Of a stretch of 64,000 bases of DNA, positions 33,706 through 41,404 are shown one piece after another. The notes beneath the pieces are model-generated. The model worked only from the letters and a program-made list of their open reading frames with translations, had not been told where the DNA came from and did not search any database. A program made the position numbers and the translations under genes. Location: NCBI GenBank assembly GCA_039024635.1, contig JBCCQA010000016.1:54232-118231 (forward strand), read 5' to 3'. This stretch comes from Kuafuiihalomonas sp039024635. GTDB taxonomy: Bacteria > Myxococcota > Kuafuiibacteriia > Kuafuiibacteriales > Kuafuiibacteriaceae. Position 1 is the first letter of the stretch. Every line of letters starts with the position of its first letter.

Positions 33706-35382
33706 CTAGACGAGACTTCGGGTCTGATCCTCGGTCGATTCGAAGGGCGGGAAGGGATCCGCATCCGAGTCCTCGTCGACGTCCAGTGTGCCCGATACGT
33801 CAGCCAGAGCCTGCTGAATGGCGTTGTCGAGATCCTTGGGCGTCAGCGGCTTCTCGAGCAGCCGCTGGGTCGTAGCAGCGCAGAACTCCCGAGCCCGAGG
33901 TGTGAACGCACCGCCGCTGCAGAAGACGAAGCGATCGACGAGTTGAGGGTAGTGCATCTTCGCGTGCTCGAAGACCCGGATCCCATCGACACGCGGCATC
34001 ATCAGGTCACACACGATGATGTCGAAGGCATCGTCCTGGGCCAGAATGTCGAGGGCTTCCTGACCGCCCTCGGCGAACACGGCATCGTATCGCTTTCCGA
34101 GCGAACGTCGGTAGGCACGAATCAGCATGACTTCGTCATCGATGACGAGCAGCCGTCCCGAACGCTGCCGCTCGGCCCGAGGCCCACGCGTCTTGGTCGT
34201 GAGCTCGACCCGAGAAGGCTCGAGGCCGTTGGCGATGGGGAGATTGATGGAGAAGCTCGCCCCGTAGCCAAGCTTGCTTTGAACCTCGATGGAGCCCGCA
34301 TGCTGGCCGACGATGTCGGCGCAGAGGGCCAGACCCAGCCCCGTGCCTTTGTCTCTGTTCTTCGTCGTGAAGAAGGGCTCGAAGATCTTCACCTGCAAAG
34401 CAGGTGGGATTCCGCGACCCGTATCGGATACCTCGATCCGGACCTGTTCGTCCTCGCACCACGTCCGAATCCGAACCATATGCTGTTCTCCGTCGCCCTC
34501 AGGAATGGCATGGGCGGCGTTGAGGAGAAGGTTGGTCAAGACCTGGGTTAGCTTGTTCCGATCGGCATTGATGGCCGGCACGTCTCCCGCTTCCCGGATC
34601 AGTCGAGCTTTGTGCCGGATCTGGTTCTGCACTAGATTGCAGGCTGCATTGACGATCTCATTCGGATGCACGACCTCGACCGAGGCTCGCTCGATGCGGG
34701 AGAAGTTCTTGAGGTCCCGCACGATGGAGCTGATACGACCCATCCCCTCGAGATTCTCGCGGACGATCTCGTTCGTCTCGTCCAGGACCGCGCTCAGCTG
34801 TTGGCCGTAGGCTTCGCGCCAGGAAAGCCATGCCGCAGAGTCGTCACCTTTCATGTTCTCATGCAGAGCATTGATGGCCTCTTGAAGCTGGAGGCGCTGC
34901 TCCTCCAGCAGGCAGAGATTGGTCGTGACGTAGGCAGCCGGATTGTTGACTTCGTGGGCGACGCCGGCCGCAAGCTGCCCCACGGCGATCAGTCGTTCCG
35001 AATGGAGAAGCTGGCGCTCCAGCGTCCGCGCCCGGTTGCAGGCGTGGATGCGCTCCAGGCTGGCGTCTATCCAGGCCTCCAAGGCATCCATTTCGAAGAG
35101 GCGAGGATGGTGGGCCTTCGGTGACCAACCGAAAGGCCAGTTGGAGGGCGAGCGACCGAAGGTGAAGACGGGCGCCCGACGGCCAAGTCGAGGGAGCGCC
35201 TCCATGTCCTTGGTCGAAAGCCCCTCGAGAACGACGAGGATACAGGCGAAGTCGACCTTCGCCGTCTGCTCCACCGCCTCCTGCACTGAGGACGAAAGAT
35301 GGACGACTCGACCGGACTCCAGGCGCTCAAAGCGCGCGAGTCGTCGGCCATCCCCGTCGATGATGAGAAGATCTCCGTGCAT
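33706..35382 (-). CDS. Soluble hybrid histidine kinase (HisKA-HATPase-REC)
   Basis: 558 residues from the ATG at 35382 (MHGDLLIIDGDGR). Residues 1-125 are a receiver-like N-terminal domain lacking clear acceptor residues (LLIIDGDGRRLARFERL). The HisKA box is GQLAAGVAHEVNNPAAYVTTN with the phospho-acceptor His (NtrB-like class). HATPase motifs are LLLNAAHAIPEG, DTGRGIPPAL and GTGLGLALC. The C-terminal REC has LLVIDDEVMLIRAYRR, VCDLMMPRVDG with the acceptor Asp, and LLEKPL. No membrane segment. The upstream frame extension overlaps trmK and was discarded. It follows trmK by 55 bases on the same strand. No target regulator adjacent. Confidence 0.88.
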   Translation of the reverse strand: MHGDLLIIDGDGRRLARFERLESGRVVHLSSSVQEAVEQTAKVDFACILVVLEGLSTKDMEALPRLGRRAPVFTFGRSPSNWPFGWSPKAHHPRLFEMDALEAWIDASLERIHACNRARTLERQLLHSERLIAVGQLAAGVAHEVNNPAAYVTTNLCLLEEQRLQLQEAINALHENMKGDDSAAWLSWREAYGQQLSAVLDETNEIVRENLEGMGRISSIVRDLKNFSRIERASVEVVHPNEIVNAACNLVQNQIRHKARLIREAGDVPAINADRNKLTQVLTNLLLNAAHAIPEGDGEQHMVRIRTWCEDEQVRIEVSDTGRGIPPALQVKIFEPFFTTKNRDKGTGLGLALCADIVGQHAGSIEVQSKLGYGASFSINLPIANGLEPSRVELTTKTRGPRAERQRSGRLLVIDDEVMLIRAYRRSLGKRYDAVFAEGGQEALDILAQDDAFDIIVCDLMMPRVDGIRVFEHAKMHYPQLVDRFVFCSGGAFTPRAREFCAATTQRLLEKPLTPKDLDNAIQQALADVSGTLDVDEDSDADPFPPFESTEDQTRSLV

Positions 35383-35437
35383 TCGGATCCCGCTTTGAGA
35401 TTTCGCCCTAGCGTCTCGGGAGACACAAGAGAGCGCT

Positions 35438-36106
35438 TCACCCGTGTCGGAGAGCCGACAGGCGCCAGTCTTCGTAGTCTTGCACCCATGGTTCACGCCT
35501 GGCGCGAAAAGGAAGGATCGCACGGTCGGCCCAGGCCAAGAGCTCAGGCCCCGGCTGCTTCATGAGCTCCGGTCCGAGAAAAAGCTCAAGCTCGGACATC
35601 GACGGCTGTTCTCCGGGCACCAAGGACAGGGTCGGATGGAAACGACGACCCGAGCCGGGCAGGCACTCCTTATCGATTCGCCAGCCCAGATCGGCCAAGG
35701 CCCGCCTCAGATCCATGAGGTCACGATTCGGCTGGAGGACGAGCCGGGAGGGAAGGTGTTCGGCGACCCACAGGGACTCGAGCATGTTGCATGCACCCAT
35801 CCCCGCCATCACCACCACGTCGACTTCGTTTTGGGTCAGAGACGCGAGACCTCGACCATGGCGAAGGACGAGCCGATCTTCGAGCCCCCACCGCGCGCGA
35901 CTGTCGCGCGCACCCCGCAAGGCCTGCTCGCTAGCGTCGACGCCTACGCCGAAGGAGACCCGGCCGCTGATCAAGGCTCGAATCAAGAGCAGAGCATGAT
36001 CACATCCGACGTCCGCTACGCGACTCTCCCACGGGACAAGCCCCAACAATGCGAGCAATCTCGGGGACAGCTTCGGGCTCCCGGTCTGGCACAACGCACC
36101 CTTCAT
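35438..36106 (-). CDS. trmK: tRNA (adenine22-N1)-methyltransferase TrmK family
   Basis: 222 residues from the ATG at 36106 (MKGALCQTGSPKLSPRL). The SAM-binding motif is SRVADVGCDHALLLIRAL, followed by VGVDASEQALRGAR, the EVDVVVMAGMGACNML catalytic region and LVLQPNRDLMDLRRAL, the usual order in the DUF633/TrmK family, which methylates A22 in certain tRNAs in Gram-positives. The role in a Gram-negative of this type is not established, so family rather than substrate is certain. Only 19 bases separate it from the divergent CHAD gene. Confidence 0.82.
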   Translation of the reverse strand: MKGALCQTGSPKLSPRLLALLGLVPWESRVADVGCDHALLLIRALISGRVSFGVGVDASEQALRGARDSRARWGLEDRLVLRHGRGLASLTQNEVDVVVMAGMGACNMLESLWVAEHLPSRLVLQPNRDLMDLRRALADLGWRIDKECLPGSGRRFHPTLSLVPGEQPSMSELELFLGPELMKQPGPELLAWADRAILPFRARREPWVQDYEDWRLSALRHG

Positions 36107-36125
36107 TGGCAGACTGGGAGATCCG

Positions 36126-37022
36126 ATGGAAGCGGCGAAGAGCGGAAGCACGAAGCTCAATTCGGAAGCGCCAGCCCACCACTGGCGTCGGGTCGTCGAA
36201 GACAAGGTCAAACGGCTGTATGAGCGGGCGCGAGGGCCCCAAGCCGATGAGGAAACTTGGGTTCACGACGTCCGCGTTGCCACCCGTCGTCTGGAGGAGG
36301 CCCTGGAGCTGGCAAGGCCCGTGCTGCCCCCGGTTGAAGACGTGAAGCGAAGGGTTCGGACCCTGCGAAGAGCCCTCGGCGAGGCGAGGGAGCTGGACGT
36401 CTTGGTGGGCGAACTCCTGGCCCTCGAGGCCCTCGCTTCGTGGCCCGAGTCGGAACGCACTGCCTTTCTACAGAAGGTCACCGCCCACCGAGACGGGCTG
36501 ATGGCTCGCGCCCAGTCGAAGCTGCTCCCCAAGCTGAGCCGACATCAAAAGAAAGCCATGGGCCTGGCGTCGAAAGGGCCTTCGCTCCCTTTCCTGGTGC
36601 GGGATTTGGGGGCGACGCACTTGTACGCACGCTGCGAGCGGGTGGTAGCTCGGCTTCCAAGCCTCGACCAGCCGGAGGCAGCTCGGGACCACCACCGTCT
36701 GAGAGTGGACATCAAGCGCCTCCGCTACACCCTGGAGATGCTGGGCCCGTTGCTCGCTACCGACCTCTCACCCCTCAAGGCGCACCAAGAACGACTGGGC
36801 GCCTTCAACGACGCCTGGGACCTCCTCGACTTCGTGCGCGGGCGGCTCGTCCGTCGCAGCCTAGGACCTTTTTGCGAGCCGGTCGAAGCCGAGATCGAAG
36901 GCCGCATCCAAGAGCGCTTCGAACAGGCCAGGGAGGCGGCCCAGGAAGACCTCCCCCACCGGCTCACGGCCCTTCGACAGAGCGCGGGTCGCCTCGGGAA
37001 GATAGAGCTCCGGCGAACCTAG
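36126..37022 (+). CDS. CHAD-domain protein
   Basis: 298 residues, almost all one CHAD domain. Conserved His and basic helices: TWVHDVRVATRRLEEALEL near residue 42 and RDHHRLRVDIKRLRYTLEML near 190, plus LGAFNDAWDLLDFVRG. CHAD domains bind inorganic polyphosphate through these helices, often beside polyphosphate or CYTH enzymes; none is encoded here, so it is an orphan CHAD protein, probably targeting polyphosphate granules or regulating phosphate metabolism. Its last four bases overlap the convergent MerR/TPR gene. Confidence 0.88.
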   Translation: MEAAKSGSTKLNSEAPAHHWRRVVEDKVKRLYERARGPQADEETWVHDVRVATRRLEEALELARPVLPPVEDVKRRVRTLRRALGEARELDVLVGELLALEALASWPESERTAFLQKVTAHRDGLMARAQSKLLPKLSRHQKKAMGLASKGPSLPFLVRDLGATHLYARCERVVARLPSLDQPEAARDHHRLRVDIKRLRYTLEMLGPLLATDLSPLKAHQERLGAFNDAWDLLDFVRGRLVRRSLGPFCEPVEAEIEGRIQERFEQAREAAQEDLPHRLTALRQSAGRLGKIELRRT

Positions 37023-37846
37023 TCGCCACGGATGCGGCGGAGGGCGCCCAGGGTCCGAACGGCGCCCTGGTGGTCTCCCAACCGCTCCTGCACCCGTGCG
37101 AGGGCGAGATAGCCGTCTTCGAAGCCCGCATCCCTGAGAATCGACTCCTCGAACATGACCTTGGCTTCCTGAATCCGTTCCAGGCACTCCAGCGCAAGTC
37201 CGTAGTTGAAGGCGCTGACGGGATCGTGGGGCGAGACGATGTGAGCGAGGCGGAAGTGACCGGCCGCCGAGTTGACGTAGCCATCCTCCATCAGCAGTTT
37301 TCCCATGTGGACCCGGGCCGCGACGTGCTCCGGGTCGAGTTCTAGACTTCGCCGATAGGCATCTCGAGCCTGGCTGGCCGTCACCGTCTCCAGCTCCAAG
37401 CCCAGTTCGTACCAGTCCTCGGCCGACATGCCGTCCCGAGCCGTGGCTTCTTCACAAGCCTGACGTGCCAAGGGCTCGACCTCCCGGGCGAGGTCTCGCG
37501 CATCGAAGTCGAAGACGGCCTGTCCCGTCTCCACTTCCCACTGACGCTCACCATCGCGAACCACCAGGGCGCGCCCTTCCGCGCGAATCTGGACCGCGGA
37601 CAGCGGCCGTCCTCGGGGCAGCTCGGCGTGGAGCCGAGTCAGGGCTTCTTTGATACGCTGGGCTGGGACGTCTTGGGCAAGCAGCGCCTGGGCGGCTCGA
37701 AGTAGGACGAGGTCCTGGAAACCAAAGCTCAGGTCGCCGGCGGCGCTCCGCTCGGGATCGAGAAATCCGGCCCGGACCCAGGCGTGGAGCCGCTGCACCG
37801 GTAGTTCCAAGAGGTCGGAAACCTGGCGCGCCGAATAGCCGGCCAT
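37019..37846 (-). CDS. MerR-like DNA-binding protein fused to TPR repeats
   Basis: 275 residues. Residues 3-75 are a MerR-type winged helix: YSARQVSDLLELPVQRLHAW, then ERSAAGDLSFGFQDLVLLRAAQALL. A linker carries a small beta region (GRALVVRDGERQWEVETGQ). Residues about 135-275 hold tetratricopeptide pairs: DWYELGLELETVTASQARDA, HVAARVHMGKLLMEDGYVNS, FNYGLALECLERIQEAKVMF, DGYLALARVQERLGDHQGAV. This arrangement recurs in Myxococcota as an uncharacterised regulator. It lies 10 bases after the ku stop on the same strand and so is probably cotranscribed with ku, a possible regulator or partner of the end-joining genes; inference. Confidence 0.82.
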   Translation of the reverse strand: MAGYSARQVSDLLELPVQRLHAWVRAGFLDPERSAAGDLSFGFQDLVLLRAAQALLAQDVPAQRIKEALTRLHAELPRGRPLSAVQIRAEGRALVVRDGERQWEVETGQAVFDFDARDLAREVEPLARQACEEATARDGMSAEDWYELGLELETVTASQARDAYRRSLELDPEHVAARVHMGKLLMEDGYVNSAAGHFRLAHIVSPHDPVSAFNYGLALECLERIQEAKVMFEESILRDAGFEDGYLALARVQERLGDHQGAVRTLGALRRIRGD

Positions 37847-37856
37847 GTGGCCGAGT

Positions 37857-38723
37857 TTATGAGCCTTTTGCGCGGCGAGTGGAAGCCCTCTTCTTCGAAG
37901 TGCTCTTGGCCTTCCTTTCGGAAGGCTGCTCGGCGGCAGAGCTCTCTTCCTCGGCTTCGCCCAGGCTTGCCTTCAGCGCGTCCATGAGATCGATGATTTG
38001 GCCTTTGGGTGTCTCGTCGGTGGCGAGCGTCAGATCCTGCCCGTCCATCTTGCGCTGAATTGCGGCCTCCATACGATCCCGAACCTCATCTGCGTAGTTC
38101 TCGGGCCGGAAATCCTCACTCGCGCTCTGCTCGATGATGCGCTTGGCCAGGTCGAGTTCGCCGTCTTTCAGATCGGCATCCCCTTTGGGGACTTCGTCGA
38201 AGCTCTGAACCTCGTGCTGGTAATGGAGTTGGTACATCACGAGGCCATCGTCCTGAGGGGCAATCAACACCAAGTACATCTTGCCGCGAGCAGCGTACTT
38301 GGCGAGGGCGCATCGGCCGGTCACCCGCAGGGCCTCACCCAGCAGGCGATAGGCTCGGTCGCCTCCCCGGTCCGGTCCGAGGTACCAGGTCTTCTGGATG
38401 TAGAGCTTGGGCACCGTCGACTCGGGGATGAACTCCGAGATGTCGATGGATTGAGTCGCCTGCTCCTGCAGCTCCTTTAGCTCATCTTCCTGGAAAAGGA
38501 CGAACTGGTCTTTGGCGACCTCGTAGCCTTTGACCATCTCGCTCCGGGGCACGACCTTGCCGTCGTCTTTGGGGTCGATGTACTGCTGCTTGAGGCGGTG
38601 ACCTTCCTTGGACAGAAGCTTGAACGAGATTCCAGAAGAAGGATTGGCGGCGGAGAACAAGCGAACGGGTATGTTGACCAATCCGAAAGAGATGCTGCCG
38701 GTGCTGATCGCTCGAGGGGCCAC
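37857..38723 (-). CDS. ku: Bacterial Ku, DNA end-binding protein
   Basis: 288 residues. Ku homodimers encircle broken DNA ends and recruit LigD in non-homologous end joining. Landmarks: AISTGSISFGLVNIPVRLF at the N-terminus, FKLLSKEGHRLKQQYIDPKD, MVKGYEVAKDQFVLFQEDEL and the family strand FIPESTVPKLYIQKTWYLGPD. The C-terminus is Lys/Arg-rich (KAKSTSKKRASTRRAKGS), which in other Ku proteins contacts DNA. The GTG at 38723 was chosen because the fold starts immediately after it; the upstream frame runs into the divergent ligD. Ku and ligD are divergent with 26 bases between, so they likely share one regulatory region. Confidence 0.93.
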   Translation of the reverse strand: MAPRAISTGSISFGLVNIPVRLFSAANPSSGISFKLLSKEGHRLKQQYIDPKDDGKVVPRSEMVKGYEVAKDQFVLFQEDELKELQEQATQSIDISEFIPESTVPKLYIQKTWYLGPDRGGDRAYRLLGEALRVTGRCALAKYAARGKMYLVLIAPQDDGLVMYQLHYQHEVQSFDEVPKGDADLKDGELDLAKRIIEQSASEDFRPENYADEVRDRMEAAIQRKMDGQDLTLATDETPKGQIIDLMDALKASLGEAEEESSAAEQPSERKAKSTSKKRASTRRAKGS

Positions 38724-38749
38724 CTTGGCAGGGTAAGCGGAGGTCGCAG

Positions 38750-41257
38750 GTGTCTCCAGAAAAGAGTCGGTCGGATATCGAGTCCGCCCTTGGTCCCTAC
38801 CACCAAAAACGGCGTGCCGACGGCACACCCGAGCCCTACGGGACGACGCCCAGGGCCGGTGGACCCCGATTCGTGGTTCAAAAGCACGCAGCCACCCGCA
38901 CTCACTACGATTTTCGCCTGGAGTTCGATGGGGTCCTCAAGTCCTGGGCACTCCCCAAGGCCCCGAGCCTCGACCCGACCATCAAGCGCCTGGCGGTGCG
39001 GACGGAGGACCATCCCCTGGACTACGCCGACTTCGAGGGCGTCATCCCCGAGGGAAACTACGGTGCAGGGGCGGTCATCGTCTGGGATGAAGGTCGCCTC
39101 CTCCCCATCGACGAACCCGGGGTGGGCTTCGATCAGGGAAAGCTCCTGTTCGATCTGGAGGGGGCCAAGCTTCGCGGCCGATGGACCCTGGTGCGCACCC
39201 GTCGCAACGAAGGCAAGGACTGGCTCCTCATCAAGAAGCCCGACGGGTGGTCCGGCTCAGACAAGGATGAGCGAACACCCGACGTGTCCGTGCTGAGTGG
39301 ACTGTCGGTGGAAGAGCTTCCGCGCAGGGCCGAGAAGCGGGCGGAAGCGATGGCGCAGGTCGCGGCGCTCCCCGCCTTTCCGAACCGAACGCCCAGCTTT
39401 GCCTTGGCTCGAAGAGGAGAAGGCCCATGGGATCGTCCCGGCTGGATCTACGAGCTGAAGTACGACGGCTTCCGCCTGATGTTGGAGAAGCGAGGTGAAG
39501 TCGTAAAGCTTCGCTTTCGGAGCGGCGGCGACGCAGCTCGCGCTTTTCCGGAGCTGGTTCGCATCGGACGACGACTCCCGGCCGAGCACCTGGTCTTGGA
39601 CGGCGAAGTCGTGGTGCTGAATGCTGACGGTCGTCCGAGCTTTCAGCGCCTGCAGAAGCGGGTTCAACTGGACCGCGACTTGGACATCGCCCGAGCGAGC
39701 ACCGTTCACCCCGTCACCCTCCAAGTCTTCGATCTCCTCGGCCTGGAGAAAAGGGACCTGCGAGGCGAGCCCTTGCTTCGCAGGAAGGCGCTCCTGAAAG
39801 GGGTGGTTCCGCCTTTGGGCAGCATTCGATTTGCAGACCACGTCGAAGAACAGGGCGACGCCTTCTTGGAACAGGTTCGCCGAATGGAGCTGGAGGGCAT
39901 GATGGCCAAGGACGGCCGAGCAAGCTACCCCAGCGGCCGGAGCGATGCCTGGCTGAAGGTTCCCCTCCTCAGACGGGAAGAGTTCGTGGTCGTCGGCTTC
40001 ACGAAAGCAAAGGGCAACCGCGTCGGCTTCGGCGGGCTACATTTGGCAAGCTTCGTGGGAAGCACGCTGCACTATCAGGGCCGGGTCGGAAGTGGCTTCG
40101 ATGGTGAGCTCCTTCGGACGCTTCGGGAAGAGCTCGAGGCCGAGATCATGCCGGAGCCCGGCTTCGAGAACGCGCCCCCGCGAAAGGACGCGCGCTGGGT
40201 TCGTCCCCGCCTGGTGTGCGAGGTCCGTTTCCTGAGTCGGACCGAAGAGGGCTTGTTGAGACAGCCCGTCTTCCTCGGCCTTCGACCCGACAAGGCGCTG
40301 GAGGATCTGGTTGAGGACGAGCACGAACTAGGTCCGACGCCACCCGAGCCTCCAGAGAGCCGAGAGCGCGAGGTTGCTTTGGTCAACCTGACCAAAGTCT
40401 TCTGGCCCAGGGAGGGCTACACCAAGGCCGATCTTCTCGAGTATCACCGGACGCTTTCGGACTGGCTCGTGCCACTGCTCGCCGACCGCCCCGCCGTGCT
40501 CACCCGCTACCCTGACGGCATCGACGGTAAAAGCTTCTTTCAAAAGAACACGCCTGGCTTCGCGCCAGAGTGGCTCCGTCGAGCTCGACTGTGGAGCGAG
40601 CACGCCGAGCGGGAGATCGACTACCTGGTACTGGAGGACCTGCCCTCGCTCGAGTACGCCGTGAACTCGGGCGCGATTCCACTCCACGTTTGGGGAAGCC
40701 GTCTGACCAGTCTGCAGACACCAGACTGGCTCATCGTCGACTTCGACCCCAAAGCGGCGCCCTTCACCCACGTCGTGACCCTGGCCCGCGCGCTCCATCG
40801 CCTGTGTGAAGAGATCGGGTTGCCCTCCATGGCCAAGACCAGCGGCGCCACCGGGCTTCACGTCCTCATTCCACTCGGGCGACAGCTGACCTTCGAGCAG
40901 ACTCGACAGCTCGGGACGCTCCTGGCCCGGGTCCTGGTCGATCGACACCCTGACCTGGCCACGGTGGACAGGATGATCCAGGCCCGAGGGCGAAAGGTCT
41001 ACGTCGACGTCCTTCAGAATGGTCACGGGCGGCTGCTCGTCTCGGCCTACAGCGTGCGTCCCCTGCCCGGCGCTCCAGTCTCGACGCCCCTCCACTGGCG
41101 AGAAGTCGACCACCGGTTGGACCCGAAGCGTTTCGACCTTCGCACGGTCCCCAAACGTCTCGTTCGCCAGAAGAAGGACCCATTGGAAGGCCTTCTCAGC
41201 CTGCGACCCGAACTCCTCCAGGCCTTGGAAGCACTCCAAACACAGTTCGAAGTCTAA
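38750..41257 (+). CDS. ligD: Multifunctional DNA ligase D (phosphoesterase-ligase-polymerase)
   Basis: 835 residues with all three NHEJ activities. The 3'-phosphoesterase domain (about 30-160) has the KHAATRTHYDFRLEFDG motif with His46, His52 and Asp54. The ATP-dependent ligase domain (about 210-520) has the adenylated Lys237 in YELKYDGFRL and motifs DGEVVVLNADG and EGMMAKDGRA. The C-terminal primase-like polymerase domain (about 545-835) begins NLTKVFWPREGYTKADLLEY, with RYPDGIDGKSFFQKNTP and the catalytic DFDP Asp pair. The PE-LIG-POL order is the Pseudomonas type, unlike Mycobacterium (POL-PE-LIG). GTG start with GGAGG at good spacing. Confidence 0.95.
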   Translation: MSPEKSRSDIESALGPYHQKRRADGTPEPYGTTPRAGGPRFVVQKHAATRTHYDFRLEFDGVLKSWALPKAPSLDPTIKRLAVRTEDHPLDYADFEGVIPEGNYGAGAVIVWDEGRLLPIDEPGVGFDQGKLLFDLEGAKLRGRWTLVRTRRNEGKDWLLIKKPDGWSGSDKDERTPDVSVLSGLSVEELPRRAEKRAEAMAQVAALPAFPNRTPSFALARRGEGPWDRPGWIYELKYDGFRLMLEKRGEVVKLRFRSGGDAARAFPELVRIGRRLPAEHLVLDGEVVVLNADGRPSFQRLQKRVQLDRDLDIARASTVHPVTLQVFDLLGLEKRDLRGEPLLRRKALLKGVVPPLGSIRFADHVEEQGDAFLEQVRRMELEGMMAKDGRASYPSGRSDAWLKVPLLRREEFVVVGFTKAKGNRVGFGGLHLASFVGSTLHYQGRVGSGFDGELLRTLREELEAEIMPEPGFENAPPRKDARWVRPRLVCEVRFLSRTEEGLLRQPVFLGLRPDKALEDLVEDEHELGPTPPEPPESREREVALVNLTKVFWPREGYTKADLLEYHRTLSDWLVPLLADRPAVLTRYPDGIDGKSFFQKNTPGFAPEWLRRARLWSEHAEREIDYLVLEDLPSLEYAVNSGAIPLHVWGSRLTSLQTPDWLIVDFDPKAAPFTHVVTLARALHRLCEEIGLPSMAKTSGATGLHVLIPLGRQLTFEQTRQLGTLLARVLVDRHPDLATVDRMIQARGRKVYVDVLQNGHGRLLVSAYSVRPLPGAPVSTPLHWREVDHRLDPKRFDLRTVPKRLVRQKKDPLEGLLSLRPELLQALEALQTQFEV

Positions 41258-41278
41258 GCGACCCCAGGCGCACCCAAG

Positions 41279-41301
41279 GCCCACGCCGGGACCCTATGAA
41301 C
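41279..41301. repeat. 23-base direct repeat, copy 1
   Basis: A sequence starting GCCCACGCCGGGACCC and ending CTATGAAC is perfectly repeated at 41382-41404, 103 bases downstream. Copy 2 spans the stop codon of the GGDEF/EAL gene; copy 1 lies in the gap after ligD and keeps the same stop-codon context. This suggests a local duplication of the gene end or a short interspersed repeat. Confidence 0.85.
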
Positions 41302-41369
41302 GCAAGGTTGCGTAGGCCGCGTAGAGGCCGAAGCAACACGCAGTGAGGCACAGCCGAACGAAGAAGGGT

Positions 41370-41390
41370 GGCGTGGGCTTCGCCCACGCC
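41370..41390. terminator. Perfect hairpin between ligD and the GGDEF/EAL gene
   Basis: A nine-base-pair stem (41370-41378 with 41382-41390) closes a TTC loop in the 139-base gap between two convergent genes. There is no clear U run on either side, so it may be a bidirectional, possibly Rho-assisted, terminator. Confidence 0.6.
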
Positions 41391-41404
41391 GGGACCCTAT
41401 GAAC
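41382..41404. repeat. 23-base direct repeat, copy 2 (spans the GGDEF/EAL stop codon)
   Basis: Perfect copy of 41279-41301. Its first nine bases are also the right arm of the hairpin 41370-41390, so only this copy can form the stem. On the minus strand it contains the TCATAG that ends the REC-GGDEF-EAL frame. Confidence 0.85.
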
